Shown: positions 24,093-32,795 of the stretch, one piece after another
Layout: each line of letters starts with the position of its first letter
Position numbering within the stretch: the stretch's first letter is position 1
From: Nitrospira sp.
GTDB lineage: Bacteria; Nitrospirota; Nitrospiria; Nitrospirales; Nitrospiraceae
Length of the DNA: 40,118 nt
NCBI GenBank assembly: GCA_029879905.1
Contig: JAOUPN010000004.1
Coordinates: 1 to 40,118, forward strand
Direction of reading: 5' to 3'
Position numbers and translations under genes: made by a program
The notes under the pieces: model-generated
What the model saw: the letters and a program-made list of their open reading frames with translations, nothing else
Database searches by the model: none
Told to the model about the DNA's origin: nothing

Positions 24093-26827
24093 TGAATCCC
24101 CGCCTGCATCCCACCCACTGTCACACACGCCCCGCCACTCGGCGTGTAGGACGCCAGGGGTTGACCACCTTGGTCATAGAGTTTAAAGCATATAGTCTTG
24201 CCAGCCGCAGCCGCAGCGAAGCGGAACGCACCGCGAATGGTTCGAGAATTATTATCCGCCATCTCAACGGTGGGGATGCCTAATGAATTCGTCAGAGTGA
24301 TCCCGTTGGTGTGAGTCAGGGCTCCTGTCAACGCCCCAGAACCGGCCATACCATCGTTAAAATGTGGATGAGTGTCTTCGCCCCAATACGCCACGCCATC
24401 AGCGGTAGCGGTATCCGGAACAGGGTTGATAAATTCCCCGCCGTTCACATTGTAGCGAAAACGTGGTTGGATAACGGTAGATCCGCCGCTCTCATTATTG
24501 TATTGTACGACCAACGCCGCCCCGCCCGGGGAAGCTGACATGATCGCTGCACTCTGGGCCCCCACGGTCTGCGCAATGCCATTCAGATAATGCGTGTGTT
24601 CCCACTGGTGCGCGACCTGCGTGACGGTGGGAGAAGACGTAGGCGGCTGATCGGCCTCGAATAAGTCTGCGCAACTGGCATCTGTCGTGTAGACGGAAGA
24701 CCGATCGAAAATGTGGTTACCTGATAAGGTAGAAGCAAACCCGGACGGCAGACCGAAGCGGAGAGTACTAGCAAAGGTATAGGAGCTATAACTGATGACT
24801 GATGCCCCGGCCACGGTTCCAGCTTGACCATTGATGTACAATGTCATGACATCTGTGGATGGGTTACCCTTCACGCACACGTGAGTCCATCCAGACGAGA
24901 CTGAAAACTCCGTCGCTGGGCCAGAGGTTGCGCCAGCCCCCATGCGCCACGTGTTAGCGGAATCACGAAACACAAAAAACCTCTGATCTGTCCCGATGGC
25001 TGTTCCGAAAATGTCCGCAGTATCCCCCATCGCGGTGGGATCAATATAGATCCAGGTGGCGACGACAAGATGGTTCGTCGACGGATTGTGACCGCTCAGC
25101 AGTCCCGTGTCGGCGTAGTCCGCCTCGTTCTGGTTAGTTTGGAGCCCTTTCACAAATTTACCAGTCACAAAAGACGTGCCGCTGCAGGTCGCATGGTTGG
25201 CGTTCCCTGATGAATCGTTGCAATCATCTTCCCACTCGTAAAGTGCGGTATCTCCAGTTGGTGGGGGCGTGGGTCCGCCACCATCACACGCCGAGCTATC
25301 GACTGGAAAATTGGGCGTGGTGTGGAGCGGTTGATTGAGGGTATTGCCAATGAGGGCTGAATCAGTATTCCCCGAACCTGAGCTGACTGTCCAGGTTTGC
25401 CCTGCGGCACAATTGCCGCCCGTAATCCCACCGACATCCACGCGCACAATCCCGCCGCCAATCAGCGAGGTACTGGCCGTAACAGGTGTTCCGCAACCTG
25501 TGCCGGTGCATCCTGGTGTCCACGTACCGAGGCGGATAGGGGGCTCGTTGGTGCAGATTGTCACATCGATGAAATGCCCGCCGGTCATTACAGCACTCAG
25601 TACTTTCGGCACTTCGAGTGCACCAATCTCTGGGGCAGTGTCGCAGAATGCCAGCCCGGTTGCACTCGTGCCCGCGTTGATCGCGGTACTCCCCGATGCT
25701 AGGGATAAATCGCCGGTCCCCGCGCTCGTAAATGATGGGTTGGCCGTCTGTGTATTGCTAAAGGTACCGTTCGCAAATCCCCCTGTCACAACGGCCTTAG
25801 CGAGATAGACAATGTTGTTGCGGACGAGCAACGACCCTGGCGAGAATTCACGCGCATACCGAATGCTGTTCGCGCTCCCAGAAATGTGGTTGTAAATTGT
25901 ATTGTTGTATACCTTGATCGTCTGTGTGGCGGTCTGCGCAGAGCGTGGACTAATAAGGATCCCATCACATGTTGACAGATCGCAGGAATCGCGAATTACG
26001 TTATTGTAGATCTCGTGCCCTCCACCACCAGTCGAGACGTGAATGACCTTTGATCCGGTGACGCCCTGTTGCCAGGTGTCTGTATTCGAGCGTCCAATCT
26101 GGTGGAACAAGTTGTTACGGATGATGATGTTTTGCAGTGGCGAGCTTCCCGGCCATATCCCAATGCCGTGCGTCAAGTTGTGAAAATAATTGTTCTGTAT
26201 GACTGTGCGGTTACCCGGATTATAAATATTGTTTACACCTGGCCCGTAACCGGGATTCAGAATACCATTGTAGGCAAATTCGTTGCCTTCAATCAGGTTG
26301 TCACCACCCAAGAACCCGGAGGCTGAGGAGGCAATCTGAAATGCAGTACCAGCGTTGTCATGCACGTAGTTGTTGATGAACCGAATGTGATGCGAATACC
26401 CGTTTGTATCTGTTCCGTCCATCCGCAGGCCTTGGTGGGCGTTCGTAATTTCGAGATGTCGGAACTCCATGTAACTACAGGTTTCACCACGGGAACAGTA
26501 GATACCGCGCTGCGTGGCGGTATAGTCCGCACGGATCACAGGGCGAGCCAATGCAGGATCACCGCTGATGATGGTGTAGGCACTGGCACTGCCACCCGGA
26601 GGATTCAGAATGCCCTGATTGGTGTAGGTCCCAGGTTTGATAATGAGCGTGTCGCCACCAGCGAGACACGCAACCCCAGCAGCAATCGTCAGCTTCGGCG
26701 TGGATTCAGTCTGTGCAGCACTACAGGAATTGCTGTTATTGCCAGTTGTGGCAGTGTAATAGGTTGCAGCCTGCCCAATCGCGGGGAATGCAAGCATAAT
26801 AACCAGCGAGAGAATTACTGAAACCAT
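24089..26827 (-). CDS. Secreted beta-helix plus LamG-like protein (fibre or depolymerase candidate)
   Basis: This 912-residue protein begins with a Sec signal peptide (MVSVILSLVIMLAFPAIGQA, cleavage after GQA). Residues about 60-400 are a right-handed parallel beta-helix with regular N-rich turns (FINNYVHDNAG, IEGNEFAYNG, IIRNNLFHQIG, VYNNTIYNH), as in pectate-lyase-like and polysaccharide-binding proteins. A linker GGPTPPPTG near 525 leads to a LamG/concanavalin-like domain (about 530-720: ADYADTGLLSGHNPSTNHLV, MTLYINGQAG), followed by another beta domain. Beta-helix and lectin-like parts fit a tail spike or depolymerase, but a cleavable signal peptide is unusual for a virion protein. It overlaps the 236-aa gene by 13 bp. 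Confidence 0.85.
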   Translation of the reverse strand: MVSVILSLVIMLAFPAIGQAATYYTATTGNNSNSCSAAQTESTPKLTIAAGVACLAGGDTLIIKPGTYTNQGILNPPGGSASAYTIISGDPALARPVIRADYTATQRGIYCSRGETCSYMEFRHLEITNAHQGLRMDGTDTNGYSHHIRFINNYVHDNAGTAFQIASSASGFLGGDNLIEGNEFAYNGILNPGYGPGVNNIYNPGNRTVIQNNYFHNLTHGIGIWPGSSPLQNIIIRNNLFHQIGRSNTDTWQQGVTGSKVIHVSTGGGGHEIYNNVIRDSCDLSTCDGILISPRSAQTATQTIKVYNNTIYNHISGSANSIRYAREFSPGSLLVRNNIVYLAKAVVTGGFANGTFSNTQTANPSFTSAGTGDLSLASGSTAINAGTSATGLAFCDTAPEIGALEVPKVLSAVMTGGHFIDVTICTNEPPIRLGTWTPGCTGTGCGTPVTASTSLIGGGIVRVDVGGITGGNCAAGQTWTVSSGSGNTDSALIGNTLNQPLHTTPNFPVDSSACDGGGPTPPPTGDTALYEWEDDCNDSSGNANHATCSGTSFVTGKFVKGLQTNQNEADYADTGLLSGHNPSTNHLVVATWIYIDPTAMGDTADIFGTAIGTDQRFFVFRDSANTWRMGAGATSGPATEFSVSSGWTHVCVKGNPSTDVMTLYINGQAGTVAGASVISYSSYTFASTLRFGLPSGFASTLSGNHIFDRSSVYTTDASCADLFEADQPPTSSPTVTQVAHQWEHTHYLNGIAQTVGAQSAAIMSASPGGAALVVQYNNESGGSTVIQPRFRYNVNGGEFINPVPDTATADGVAYWGEDTHPHFNDGMAGSGALTGALTHTNGITLTNSLGIPTVEMADNNSRTIRGAFRFAAAAAGKTICFKLYDQGGQPLASYTPSGGACVTVGGMQAGIQ

Positions 26828-27525
26828 AACGGTTGCCCCCCCTCGTCAGACGCGGCTGGTTTCACCACGTACGTAAAGATCACCCAGTCATCAGAGGCAA
26901 TCGTCCAGCTCATCACCCCACCATCCGCACCGGCTTGATAGGAAGCCCCCCCGTTTGTCGAGGCTGTGGTGCCTTCGTGAATGACGGTTTGATTGGCTCC
27001 TACTGATGGTGCCCCAGCGTCATCAGACGAAAAGAAGTCGACAACAATATCCCCGGCTGCAACCGTCCCCGCTGTCACAGATGGGGTTGTGCTGACGCCG
27101 CTTGCTTGGTTTGTGGAACGGAACTCGGTGAGATCCGAGTCGAGACAGGTCCAGATGATGATGTCCGCTTGGGAGACTGCCCCTGACCATGTGACCACCA
27201 CATCATTAGTCCCGCTTGGTGGATTGCGCAGCCGATACAGGTTCCCGCCAAGGATGGTACTCACATATTGGAAAGTGGTATCGGCGGTCATCGCATTGCC
27301 GCCTTGCGTCACACTCGAAATCGTGACGCCAACGCCGTTGCGGAAGCCGACCCCGGCAAAGGTAATTCTGTTATTGCCAGCAGGAGTGGTATATGAGATC
27401 GTACGAGGATTGGCGGGGCTTGACTCATGGACCTCTACCGTACCTGCGTCAACACAGGTAAATGCTGCCTGCGCCTGGAGAGGAAATAGAAGGAATACTG
27501 AAAGAAGCCAAGCAATGAGAAGCAT
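26815..27525 (-). CDS. Secreted beta-sandwich protein (236 aa)
   Basis: The product begins MLLIAWLLSVFLLFPLQAQA, a Sec signal with AQA cleavage site. The mature protein is beta-rich (TISYTTPAGNNRITFAGVGF, TISSVTQGGNAMTADTTFQY, TNDVVVTWSGAVSQADIIIW) and looks like a repetitive Gly/Thr/Ser beta-sandwich of the sort seen in adhesins and fibre tips. The start overlaps the preceding gene's stop as TAATG, and the 3' end overlaps the 912-aa gene. Part of a run of four exported proteins. No family recognised with certainty. Confidence 0.78.
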   Translation of the reverse strand: MLLIAWLLSVFLLFPLQAQAAFTCVDAGTVEVHESSPANPRTISYTTPAGNNRITFAGVGFRNGVGVTISSVTQGGNAMTADTTFQYVSTILGGNLYRLRNPPSGTNDVVVTWSGAVSQADIIIWTCLDSDLTEFRSTNQASGVSTTPSVTAGTVAAGDIVVDFFSSDDAGAPSVGANQTVIHEGTTASTNGGASYQAGADGGVMSWTIASDDWVIFTYVVKPAASDEGGQPLWFQ

Positions 27526-28004
27526 TATTCCATCTCCGCGATGCAGCCTGCCGTGTAGTTCGCGTTGACCCAGTTGCGTAGGGTGGTGAGTTCAGAAAGC
27601 ACGGTGGAATTGGTCAGTCCGTGGCCGTCAAATTGGCGCAAAAGCCGATAGCGTACTTGCCATAAGCTGCATCCCGCTGCCGTAACGGTTGGTTTAGACA
27701 ATGGCGTAATCTTTTGCCCCGCTTGGACAGCCGCAGCGGTTCCTGCTGTGTGCTGGATGTCTAACTCATTCATGACCCCGCCTGCCCAGATGCGCAGCTC
27801 TGCATAGGCGTCCGCAGCGGTACCGCGAGAGACCACGGTATAGGTGCGCGTGACTACCGACTCCCCGGCATTGCCACGGAATTGCACCTGAACCTCACGG
27901 GCTCCGCTGTCGTTGGTGCGGTTCGAGGCAATGGTTGCGTCGGTATAGGCTGCCTGCGCTGCCGTTGGCATCAGCAGTAGAATGAGCAATAGCATGTAAT
28001 GCAT
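27525..28004 (-). CDS. Small secreted protein (signal peptide, 159 aa)
   Basis: The track ORF starts at 28121, but ATG 28004 with AAGGAG six bases upstream gives MHYMLLLILLLMPTAAQA, a clean Sec signal with AQA site. The longer form would run back into the 355-aa gene. The mature part (YTDATIASNRTNDSGAREVQ, VQFRGNAGESVVTRTYTVVS) is beta-rich at first and helical with two Cys near the end (AAGCSLW, YTAGCIAE). It is part of a run of four exported proteins. Function unknown. Confidence 0.75.
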   Translation of the reverse strand: MHYMLLLILLLMPTAAQAAYTDATIASNRTNDSGAREVQVQFRGNAGESVVTRTYTVVSRGTAADAYAELRIWAGGVMNELDIQHTAGTAAAVQAGQKITPLSKPTVTAAGCSLWQVRYRLLRQFDGHGLTNSTVLSELTTLRNWVNANYTAGCIAEME

Positions 28005-28014
28005 GGGCATCTCC

Positions 28015-29082
28015 TTAGTGGCTGAGCGATGATTCGCTGTACAGCAAATCGGTACCAATAAAATGTAGTGTCGCTGCCGCTGTCGTTGGGTCATCGGTGG
28101 CGTCCACATCGATATAGCCAAAGAGCCAATCCCCCGCCGCGCAGGTGCCGTTCGGGGTCACAGCCGCACTGAGCGTCGCTTCGATAGCTCCACTCCCAGC
28201 TAGCACAGCATCATCAACTTCCACCTCGGTTCCATAGGTGCCGTTAAAAGCAGTACCAGGGGCGCGACACGCTGCCGCGACTTCAAGCGCAACGGAGCCA
28301 GTATCATCCGCCGTTTGTGAATAATAGGGCCTGATGTAGATCACCCCGGCATCCCAGTTAGAGCGCATGGGGATGGCAAACCGGAGGCGGGAGGAATTGT
28401 TTTCCGTGCAGATGAAGGTGGGCACCACCACGTTGGAGATCGTGACCACGGTTGGTCGCGCTGGGCAGTTTGTGCCGTCACCTTCAAGGGCGCGGGCACT
28501 AAGATAAACAGATTTCAGTGGTTTGAGCGCGCCAACGGCGTAGCGTTCCTTGGGGGTGGCGGCGTTCGGCTCAAAATTGATCATAGCCACGTCCGAGGCA
28601 TCCGTGATCTGAAACTTCTTCCCGGCGATGACCTTGATGACCTTGTGGCAGTTGTGCAGGGTACCGCTAATTTTGCAGGTGGCAATCGTAATGCCGCTGG
28701 TTGAATCGTAAAACGTCACAGCGTAACTGTCAGCAGCGGCACTGCCAGTAGTAAATGCTGTAGACTCGTTGATTGCATCGCCATCAATTCGGTCTACGGC
28801 AAGTACTGAGGAGAGTCCCGGTGTTGTGGATAACAACAGGACAAAATTGTCTGTCGTGTCGCAGAAGTAAAACGCGCCGTCATCGGTGTCAAGAAAAAGA
28901 CCATTTGCCGAGAGATCCCCAGGCGTACACGTTGAGGGGAGTTCGTCTCCTGTTCCTATCGTTGTGACCCCACCACTACCACTACTGCCACCCTGGATCA
29001 ATTGGGCATAGCTCGGTGAGACGCCGGTGAGAAAGGCTAGGATTATCGCGCTAGAGAGGATCTTCTTCATGGGCATACTCAC
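28015..29082 (-). CDS. Secreted fibre-like protein (signal peptide, 355 aa)
   Basis: The first residues include MKKILSSAIILAFLTGVSP then SYAQ, a Sec signal peptide. The track start is a GTG that overlaps the stop of the upstream gene as GTGA; ATGs at 29076 and 29070 are alternatives. After a Gly/Ser linker (IQGGSSGSGGVTTIGTG), a short motif like fibre N-terminal caps appears (LSANGLFLDTDDGAFYFCDT), then beta-rich domains with several Cys. The final part resembles carbohydrate-binding or receptor-binding domains in general shape only. This is the first of four exported proteins. Confidence 0.78.
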   Translation of the reverse strand: MSMPMKKILSSAIILAFLTGVSPSYAQLIQGGSSGSGGVTTIGTGDELPSTCTPGDLSANGLFLDTDDGAFYFCDTTDNFVLLLSTTPGLSSVLAVDRIDGDAINESTAFTTGSAAADSYAVTFYDSTSGITIATCKISGTLHNCHKVIKVIAGKKFQITDASDVAMINFEPNAATPKERYAVGALKPLKSVYLSARALEGDGTNCPARPTVVTISNVVVPTFICTENNSSRLRFAIPMRSNWDAGVIYIRPYYSQTADDTGSVALEVAAACRAPGTAFNGTYGTEVEVDDAVLAGSGAIEATLSAAVTPNGTCAAGDWLFGYIDVDATDDPTTAAATLHFIGTDLLYSESSLSH

Positions 29083-29312
29083 TCTTGGTTAGGGTGGACC
29101 AGGCTAGGCATCCCGTAGAGACGGCATGCCTGATAACTCGTACAGTCCCAGACCTCGAGACTGCCTTCTCCTGCCGTCAGAAGCGAGCCTCCCAGGATCA
29201 TCGACGTTTGGCGGAAGACCTCTCCCGCGCTTGGTACCGGAACAATGACAACCGTAGACTCGCCGATAAGCCCTGCTAGCCAGTTGTGGACACGTGCAAA
29301 GAATGCGTTCAT
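29079..29312 (-). CDS. Small hypothetical protein (77 aa)
   Basis: The 77-residue product reads MNAFFARVHNWLAGLIGEST then a beta-rich part with VVIVPVPSAGEVF and two Cys (VWDCTSYQACRLYGMPS). It is coupled by GTGA to the fibre-like gene downstream and lies 4 bp downstream of the stop of the 287-aa gene. No family recognised; likely a small virion or fibre-assembly factor. Confidence 0.65.
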   Translation of the reverse strand: MNAFFARVHNWLAGLIGESTVVIVPVPSAGEVFRQTSMILGGSLLTAGEGSLEVWDCTSYQACRLYGMPSLVHPNQE

Positions 29313-29316
29313 GTAC

Positions 29317-30180
29317 TTACCCTGAATACCGCCACTTCATATCGCACCGGTTCTGCACGTTCGCCGTACTGATCGCCGCGCAGACCGCATCGCACGCCGC
29401 AGGAAGATGGATTTCCGCTCCGCCGATATTCGTGAGGGTTTGGTTCGTCAACACATTGGCTTGCGTCATCACGATATTCCCGAGCATGGCTTGCGTGATT
29501 TGCCCTCGCGTGGTGTCTGGCGCCGTGGTGGATTTCACGACGAGCAGATATTCCCCTGGTGCGCTGTAGCCAAGCGCCTGTTTATCGCTTCGGCCATGCC
29601 GGTTGATGATGGCCGAGGAAGAGGTCACGCGATGCCAGTCCGGAGGCGCGTCGAACCAGATCAACTGTTCTCCGGTTTTCCCAGTCCCAAAGGAAGGCGC
29701 CACATGCAGGTTCGTAAGGGCCGTGAAGTTGTTCGAGAATCCGGTTCCTGCCGAAACCACCGAATAATAGACGGCCCAGACGGTGCTGGCATCGCTAATC
29801 TGTGAGACATTGAGGGAGACGATATTAAACGGCGCATCACAGCCGATCGCAAACCCGTCGTTATTCGTGCCGACCGTATCGAGATTCACGTCTCCAGCCG
29901 CCGTAGATTGCGCATCGGTCGTATCATCGATCAAAGCACTCCCGGCTGCGTATTCCGATTCGTCCCAGAAGTAGAACCGCCACAAGCTCGGTTGAATCCG
30001 CCCCCCGACACCAGCTGTCACGGTGGATCCGGATCGGTTATGGACGCTGAATTCGCCAATCACAAAATGCGTACCATAACTGTTGCTTGGTCGGACCCCC
30101 ATCGTAATGAGGTCGGAATTCGAGTAGAGAAACTTTGAGGGCCAGGACTTACTGGCCGATTCATAGCGATAGCCGTGCAT
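29317..30180 (-). CDS. Beta-rich structural protein (287 aa)
   Basis: The protein begins MHGYRYESASKSWPSKFLYS and is rich in beta strands with Ser/Thr/Asn (FVIGEFSVHNRSGSTVTAGV, LWRFYFWDESEYAAGSALID). Near its end are QAMLGNIVMTQANVLTNQTL and a Cys-containing helical tail. AAGGAG lies six bases before the ATG. It sits between capsid-module and fibre genes, so it may be a decoration or fibre-attachment protein. No signal peptide is present, unlike the genes downstream of it. Family not recognised. Confidence 0.75.
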   Translation of the reverse strand: MHGYRYESASKSWPSKFLYSNSDLITMGVRPSNSYGTHFVIGEFSVHNRSGSTVTAGVGGRIQPSLWRFYFWDESEYAAGSALIDDTTDAQSTAAGDVNLDTVGTNNDGFAIGCDAPFNIVSLNVSQISDASTVWAVYYSVVSAGTGFSNNFTALTNLHVAPSFGTGKTGEQLIWFDAPPDWHRVTSSSAIINRHGRSDKQALGYSAPGEYLLVVKSTTAPDTTRGQITQAMLGNIVMTQANVLTNQTLTNIGGAEIHLPAACDAVCAAISTANVQNRCDMKWRYSG

Positions 30181-30201
30181 GATGGGCTCCTTTGTCTAGA
30201 C

Positions 30202-30987
30202 TTACCGACGTCGAGACGTGCGCCTGCCGCCTGCCCCGACGAGTTCTCTTGATCGTTCTTCCTTCAACTCTTCTTCCGCATCTTTCCCTTGATAGATCGC
30301 AGGTTCATGCGCATCGATCTCCGACGCTGGTTCCGGCATGGACAACAACTTTTCAAAGGCCGGTCCTGGGTTCCAGTGCTTCGTGGGATTGCCTTTCGCG
30401 TCTCTGGCGACTTGATGCTCGATAATCTCCCCCGCCGCATTCCGAACGATCACATAAGGGGTGTAGTACCCGGACGCATGGTTATTCGGATCGACCCACT
30501 GGGCTTCAGGAGGCAACACAAACGGCTGATGCTGGGGCATCCCACCAGGAGTCGCAAACGTCTGATCCTGCCCGAACCCGTCCCCGTGATGGTTCGTCTG
30601 GCCGTGCTGGGTGACCGAATCGGCAATCGGTCCCATGGTTTGGGTAATCGCCAAGAGAATCCGATTGACCGCCTCTTCCGGCATATTGGCAATGGCATGG
30701 CTCAACTGGTCTCGCGTACTGTGGCCGGCCAAGACCGGCGCTGGGCCTTCAACCACCGCTTTCACCGAGACGTGCTTGGTCTTCTCGACCCATCGCGTGA
30801 TATCGGCAAGGGCTGAAGAATCAGACACCCCACCGACTTGATCAAGGCTCGTCACCACCGTGGCGTCCTTGCCTCGGCCAATCTGCCATTGGCCGCTGGG
30901 TAGCTCGTAGAGTTCTGCCATTCCCCCACCAGAGAACGACATCGGAATCATGCGCTTGACTAAAAACCCATCGCCTAGACGTTGCAT
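30202..30987 (-). CDS. Capsid-module structural protein (261 aa)
   Basis: The track start at 31179 would run through the preceding beta-helix gene; ATG 30987 with AAAGGA five bases upstream is preferred. The protein starts MQRLGDGFLVKRMIPMSFSG. An early domain contains ELPSGQWQIGRGKDATVVTS. A Pro/His/Gln-rich middle (HGDGFGQDQTFATPGGMPQH) and a charged tail (KDAEEELKEERSRELVGAGG) follow. It lies between the beta-helix gene and the 287-aa gene, with a strong hairpin in the gap just upstream. Likely a minor virion protein; family unknown. Confidence 0.7.
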   Translation of the reverse strand: MQRLGDGFLVKRMIPMSFSGGGMAELYELPSGQWQIGRGKDATVVTSLDQVGGVSDSSALADITRWVEKTKHVSVKAVVEGPAPVLAGHSTRDQLSHAIANMPEEAVNRILLAITQTMGPIADSVTQHGQTNHHGDGFGQDQTFATPGGMPQHQPFVLPPEAQWVDPNNHASGYYTPYVIVRNAAGEIIEHQVARDAKGNPTKHWNPGPAFEKLLSMPEPASEIDAHEPAIYQGKDAEEELKEERSRELVGAGGRRTSRRR

Positions 30988-31005
30988 AACGGTCCTTTCT
31001 AGTTG

Positions 31006-31039
31006 GATGGGAGAGGCCACAAGGCCGACCCCTCCCATC
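31006..31039 (-). other. Strong intergenic hairpin without T-run
   Basis: GATGGGAG pairs perfectly with CTCCCATC, and inside GGCC-TTGT-GGCC forms a second stem, giving an about 34-nt hairpin in the gap before the 261-aa gene. No T-run follows on either strand. It may trim or protect mRNA ends or slow polymerase so that capsid genes are expressed in graded amounts. Confidence 0.65.
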
Positions 31040-31046
31040 GCGGTGA

Positions 31047-32003
31047 TTAGGTAACGACGGTCACGAGCGTGCTGCCCGTCCCGCCTCCGACTGTCGCGGT
31101 ATAGTTGTTCACGAGCTCTGCATGGGATGTGGTTCCAAATCCGTCCACCAACAAGGTGACTAGAACGCCTTTCCGACAATCCCGGAAGACGGCTCCAGCG
31201 ATGACCGTGGTACCTGAACCAGTGAAACAGGCCGTCATAGCCGTCCCACCACAGGTCGCCAGGTCGTTCTCAACGACAATCCCATCGATATCGATGAGGT
31301 TGACCGCCGAGGCCCACGTACCGGTATCGACGTGGTAGTGGTTGTTCTCGAGCTTTCCGTTCATGTTGTTCCCGGTCAGCTCGAGCACAGGGCCTTGGGC
31401 ACCGTCCGACCACGCGACATTCCCCTTGAAGAGAAGATTGTCGATGGCTGCGGATCCGGTAAAGCCTTCGGTCGCAATGTTGACGACCGGAGTGACCATA
31501 TCGAAATAACAGTTTTCGACCGTCAACCCATCCGCCGCGCCGGTAAAGGTCGCAAAGCTCAAGGCGGTAATCGGCACACAGGTCAACCCCTGGAACGACA
31601 CATCGGCCCCGGTAATCGCAAAGGCCGCAGACCCTGCAATGCCCTTCACGATGGAGGTCGGCTTGCGCACCTTCCGGCCTGCCCAGGCATCCGCCCCCCA
31701 GAACGAGAGGTTGGATTTCGCTACGGCGAGATTGGCCGTCAGGGTATGGGTCCCTGGCAAGAGCACGATCGCATCCCCACGCCCATCGACCACATCCGCA
31801 TAGGCGAGATTGATCGTGTCATAGACGAACTGGTTGTTCTCTCGCGCCCACGATCTGGCCTCTGCTACGGTAAACCCTGCAACGTAGGCCGTATTGGGCG
31901 CTACATAGAGCGGCTTACCGGGGATTTGGTTTTCAACTCCGTTCCACTTCGCGTTCCTGGAACGCCTGTAGAGATAGGCGTCTCGAATATACATGCCACT
32001 CAT
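31047..32003 (-). CDS. Beta-helix structural protein after the capsid genes (318 aa)
   Basis: The product begins MSGMYIRDAYLYRRSRNAKW and then a domain with AYADVVDGRGDAIVLLPGTH, the classical opening of a pectate-lyase-like beta-helix. Strand repeats follow (LTVENCYFDMVTPVVNIAT, AIDNLLFKGNVAWSDGAQG, GKLENNHYHVDTGTWA, GIVVENDLATCGG). It lacks a signal peptide. Its place beside the major capsid protein suggests a trimeric head fibre or decoration protein rather than a tail spike. AAGGAG is present upstream of the ATG. The fold is clear from repeats; the role is inferred from position. Confidence 0.75.
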   Translation of the reverse strand: MSGMYIRDAYLYRRSRNAKWNGVENQIPGKPLYVAPNTAYVAGFTVAEARSWARENNQFVYDTINLAYADVVDGRGDAIVLLPGTHTLTANLAVAKSNLSFWGADAWAGRKVRKPTSIVKGIAGSAAFAITGADVSFQGLTCVPITALSFATFTGAADGLTVENCYFDMVTPVVNIATEGFTGSAAIDNLLFKGNVAWSDGAQGPVLELTGNNMNGKLENNHYHVDTGTWASAVNLIDIDGIVVENDLATCGGTAMTACFTGSGTTVIAGAVFRDCRKGVLVTLLVDGFGTTSHAELVNNYTATVGGGTGSTLVTVVT

Positions 32004-32023
32004 AACGACTCCTTCCCATGAAT

Positions 32024-32048
32024 CAGGAGGCGGATAAGCCGCCCCCTG
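32024..32048 (-). other. Stem-loop in the gap after the second capsid-module gene
   Basis: A 10-bp stem (CAGGGGGCGG with CCGCCTCCTG, one G-T wobble) around a 5-nt loop lies between the 222-aa gene and the beta-helix gene. No T-run follows. It may be a weak terminator or RNA stabiliser, as often seen after highly expressed capsid genes. Confidence 0.6.
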
Positions 32049-32067
32049 TCATGCCAAGGTTACAAGG

Positions 32068-32736
32068 TTAGGTTCCCGCGTAGTACAGATCGACGGTCCG
32101 TGCCGCTGTGAACTCTTCCGGCTTCGGGGAGCCCAGCACAAAGGCCAGGGCCGAGGAGCCAGCGGTACACGCGGTTGCGACATCGACATCGATCGAGTTG
32201 CCTGGTCGGCAAAGCACTGGGCCTGTATCGGCCAAGCTCTTGTAGACCACGGCCCCAATCGCCTGTGCGGTCGTGGCGTTCGGTGCCGTCACCGTGCCAT
32301 TCGTTCCGTCCAGGTTGGCAGAAATGATCGTCCCGAGCCCATTGATCGCCGGGTACAGATCGAAATCGATCTTGGCCGGTGTTGTGGTTCCCGCGATGCC
32401 AAAGGCAAACCCAATGGTATCGACTAGGAACCAATCGAAGATGTTGAACTGGCCTTCTGAACCGGTCCCGCTAAAGTCCATGACTCCAGCAATGTCCGGA
32501 TTGAGCCAGCGCCGGCTTTCATAGCCGTAGAGTCCGCCCTTCAAGACGGGGAGCGGCTTCGTCAACAGGCCTCGCCCGACTGCCTCCGCCATGGACGGCG
32601 CCCACTGGACCCGATTGATCACCCGATGGATGTCACAGGCCAGGGGAATGTCTGCTTCATGCTGCACCAACTTGGTGAGCGGAGCCGCTGCCCAATGCAG
32701 GAAGCTCCATAACTTGTTGAAATTATAGCGAATCAT
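32068..32736 (-). CDS. Capsid-associated protein, decoration candidate (222 aa)
   Basis: The track start at 32883 overlaps the major capsid gene; ATG 32736 with GGAGGG seven bases upstream (MIRYNFNKLWSFLHWAAAPL) is preferred. The N-terminal about 80 residues are helical and aromatic. The second half is beta-rich (GIAGTTTPAKIDFDLYPAIN, TIISANLDGTNGTVTAPNAT) and contains VVYKSLADTGPVLCRPGNSI, typical of phage decoration proteins built of small beta domains. It directly follows the major capsid gene. Family not firmly recognised. Confidence 0.72.
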   Translation of the reverse strand: MIRYNFNKLWSFLHWAAAPLTKLVQHEADIPLACDIHRVINRVQWAPSMAEAVGRGLLTKPLPVLKGGLYGYESRRWLNPDIAGVMDFSGTGSEGQFNIFDWFLVDTIGFAFGIAGTTTPAKIDFDLYPAINGLGTIISANLDGTNGTVTAPNATTAQAIGAVVYKSLADTGPVLCRPGNSIDVDVATACTAGSSALAFVLGSPKPEEFTAARTVDLYYAGT

Positions 32737-32795
32737 GATCGACCCTCCGTGAAAGATGAAATGACCATTCCTCCGTGTCTTCAGTCGCCTACCGA

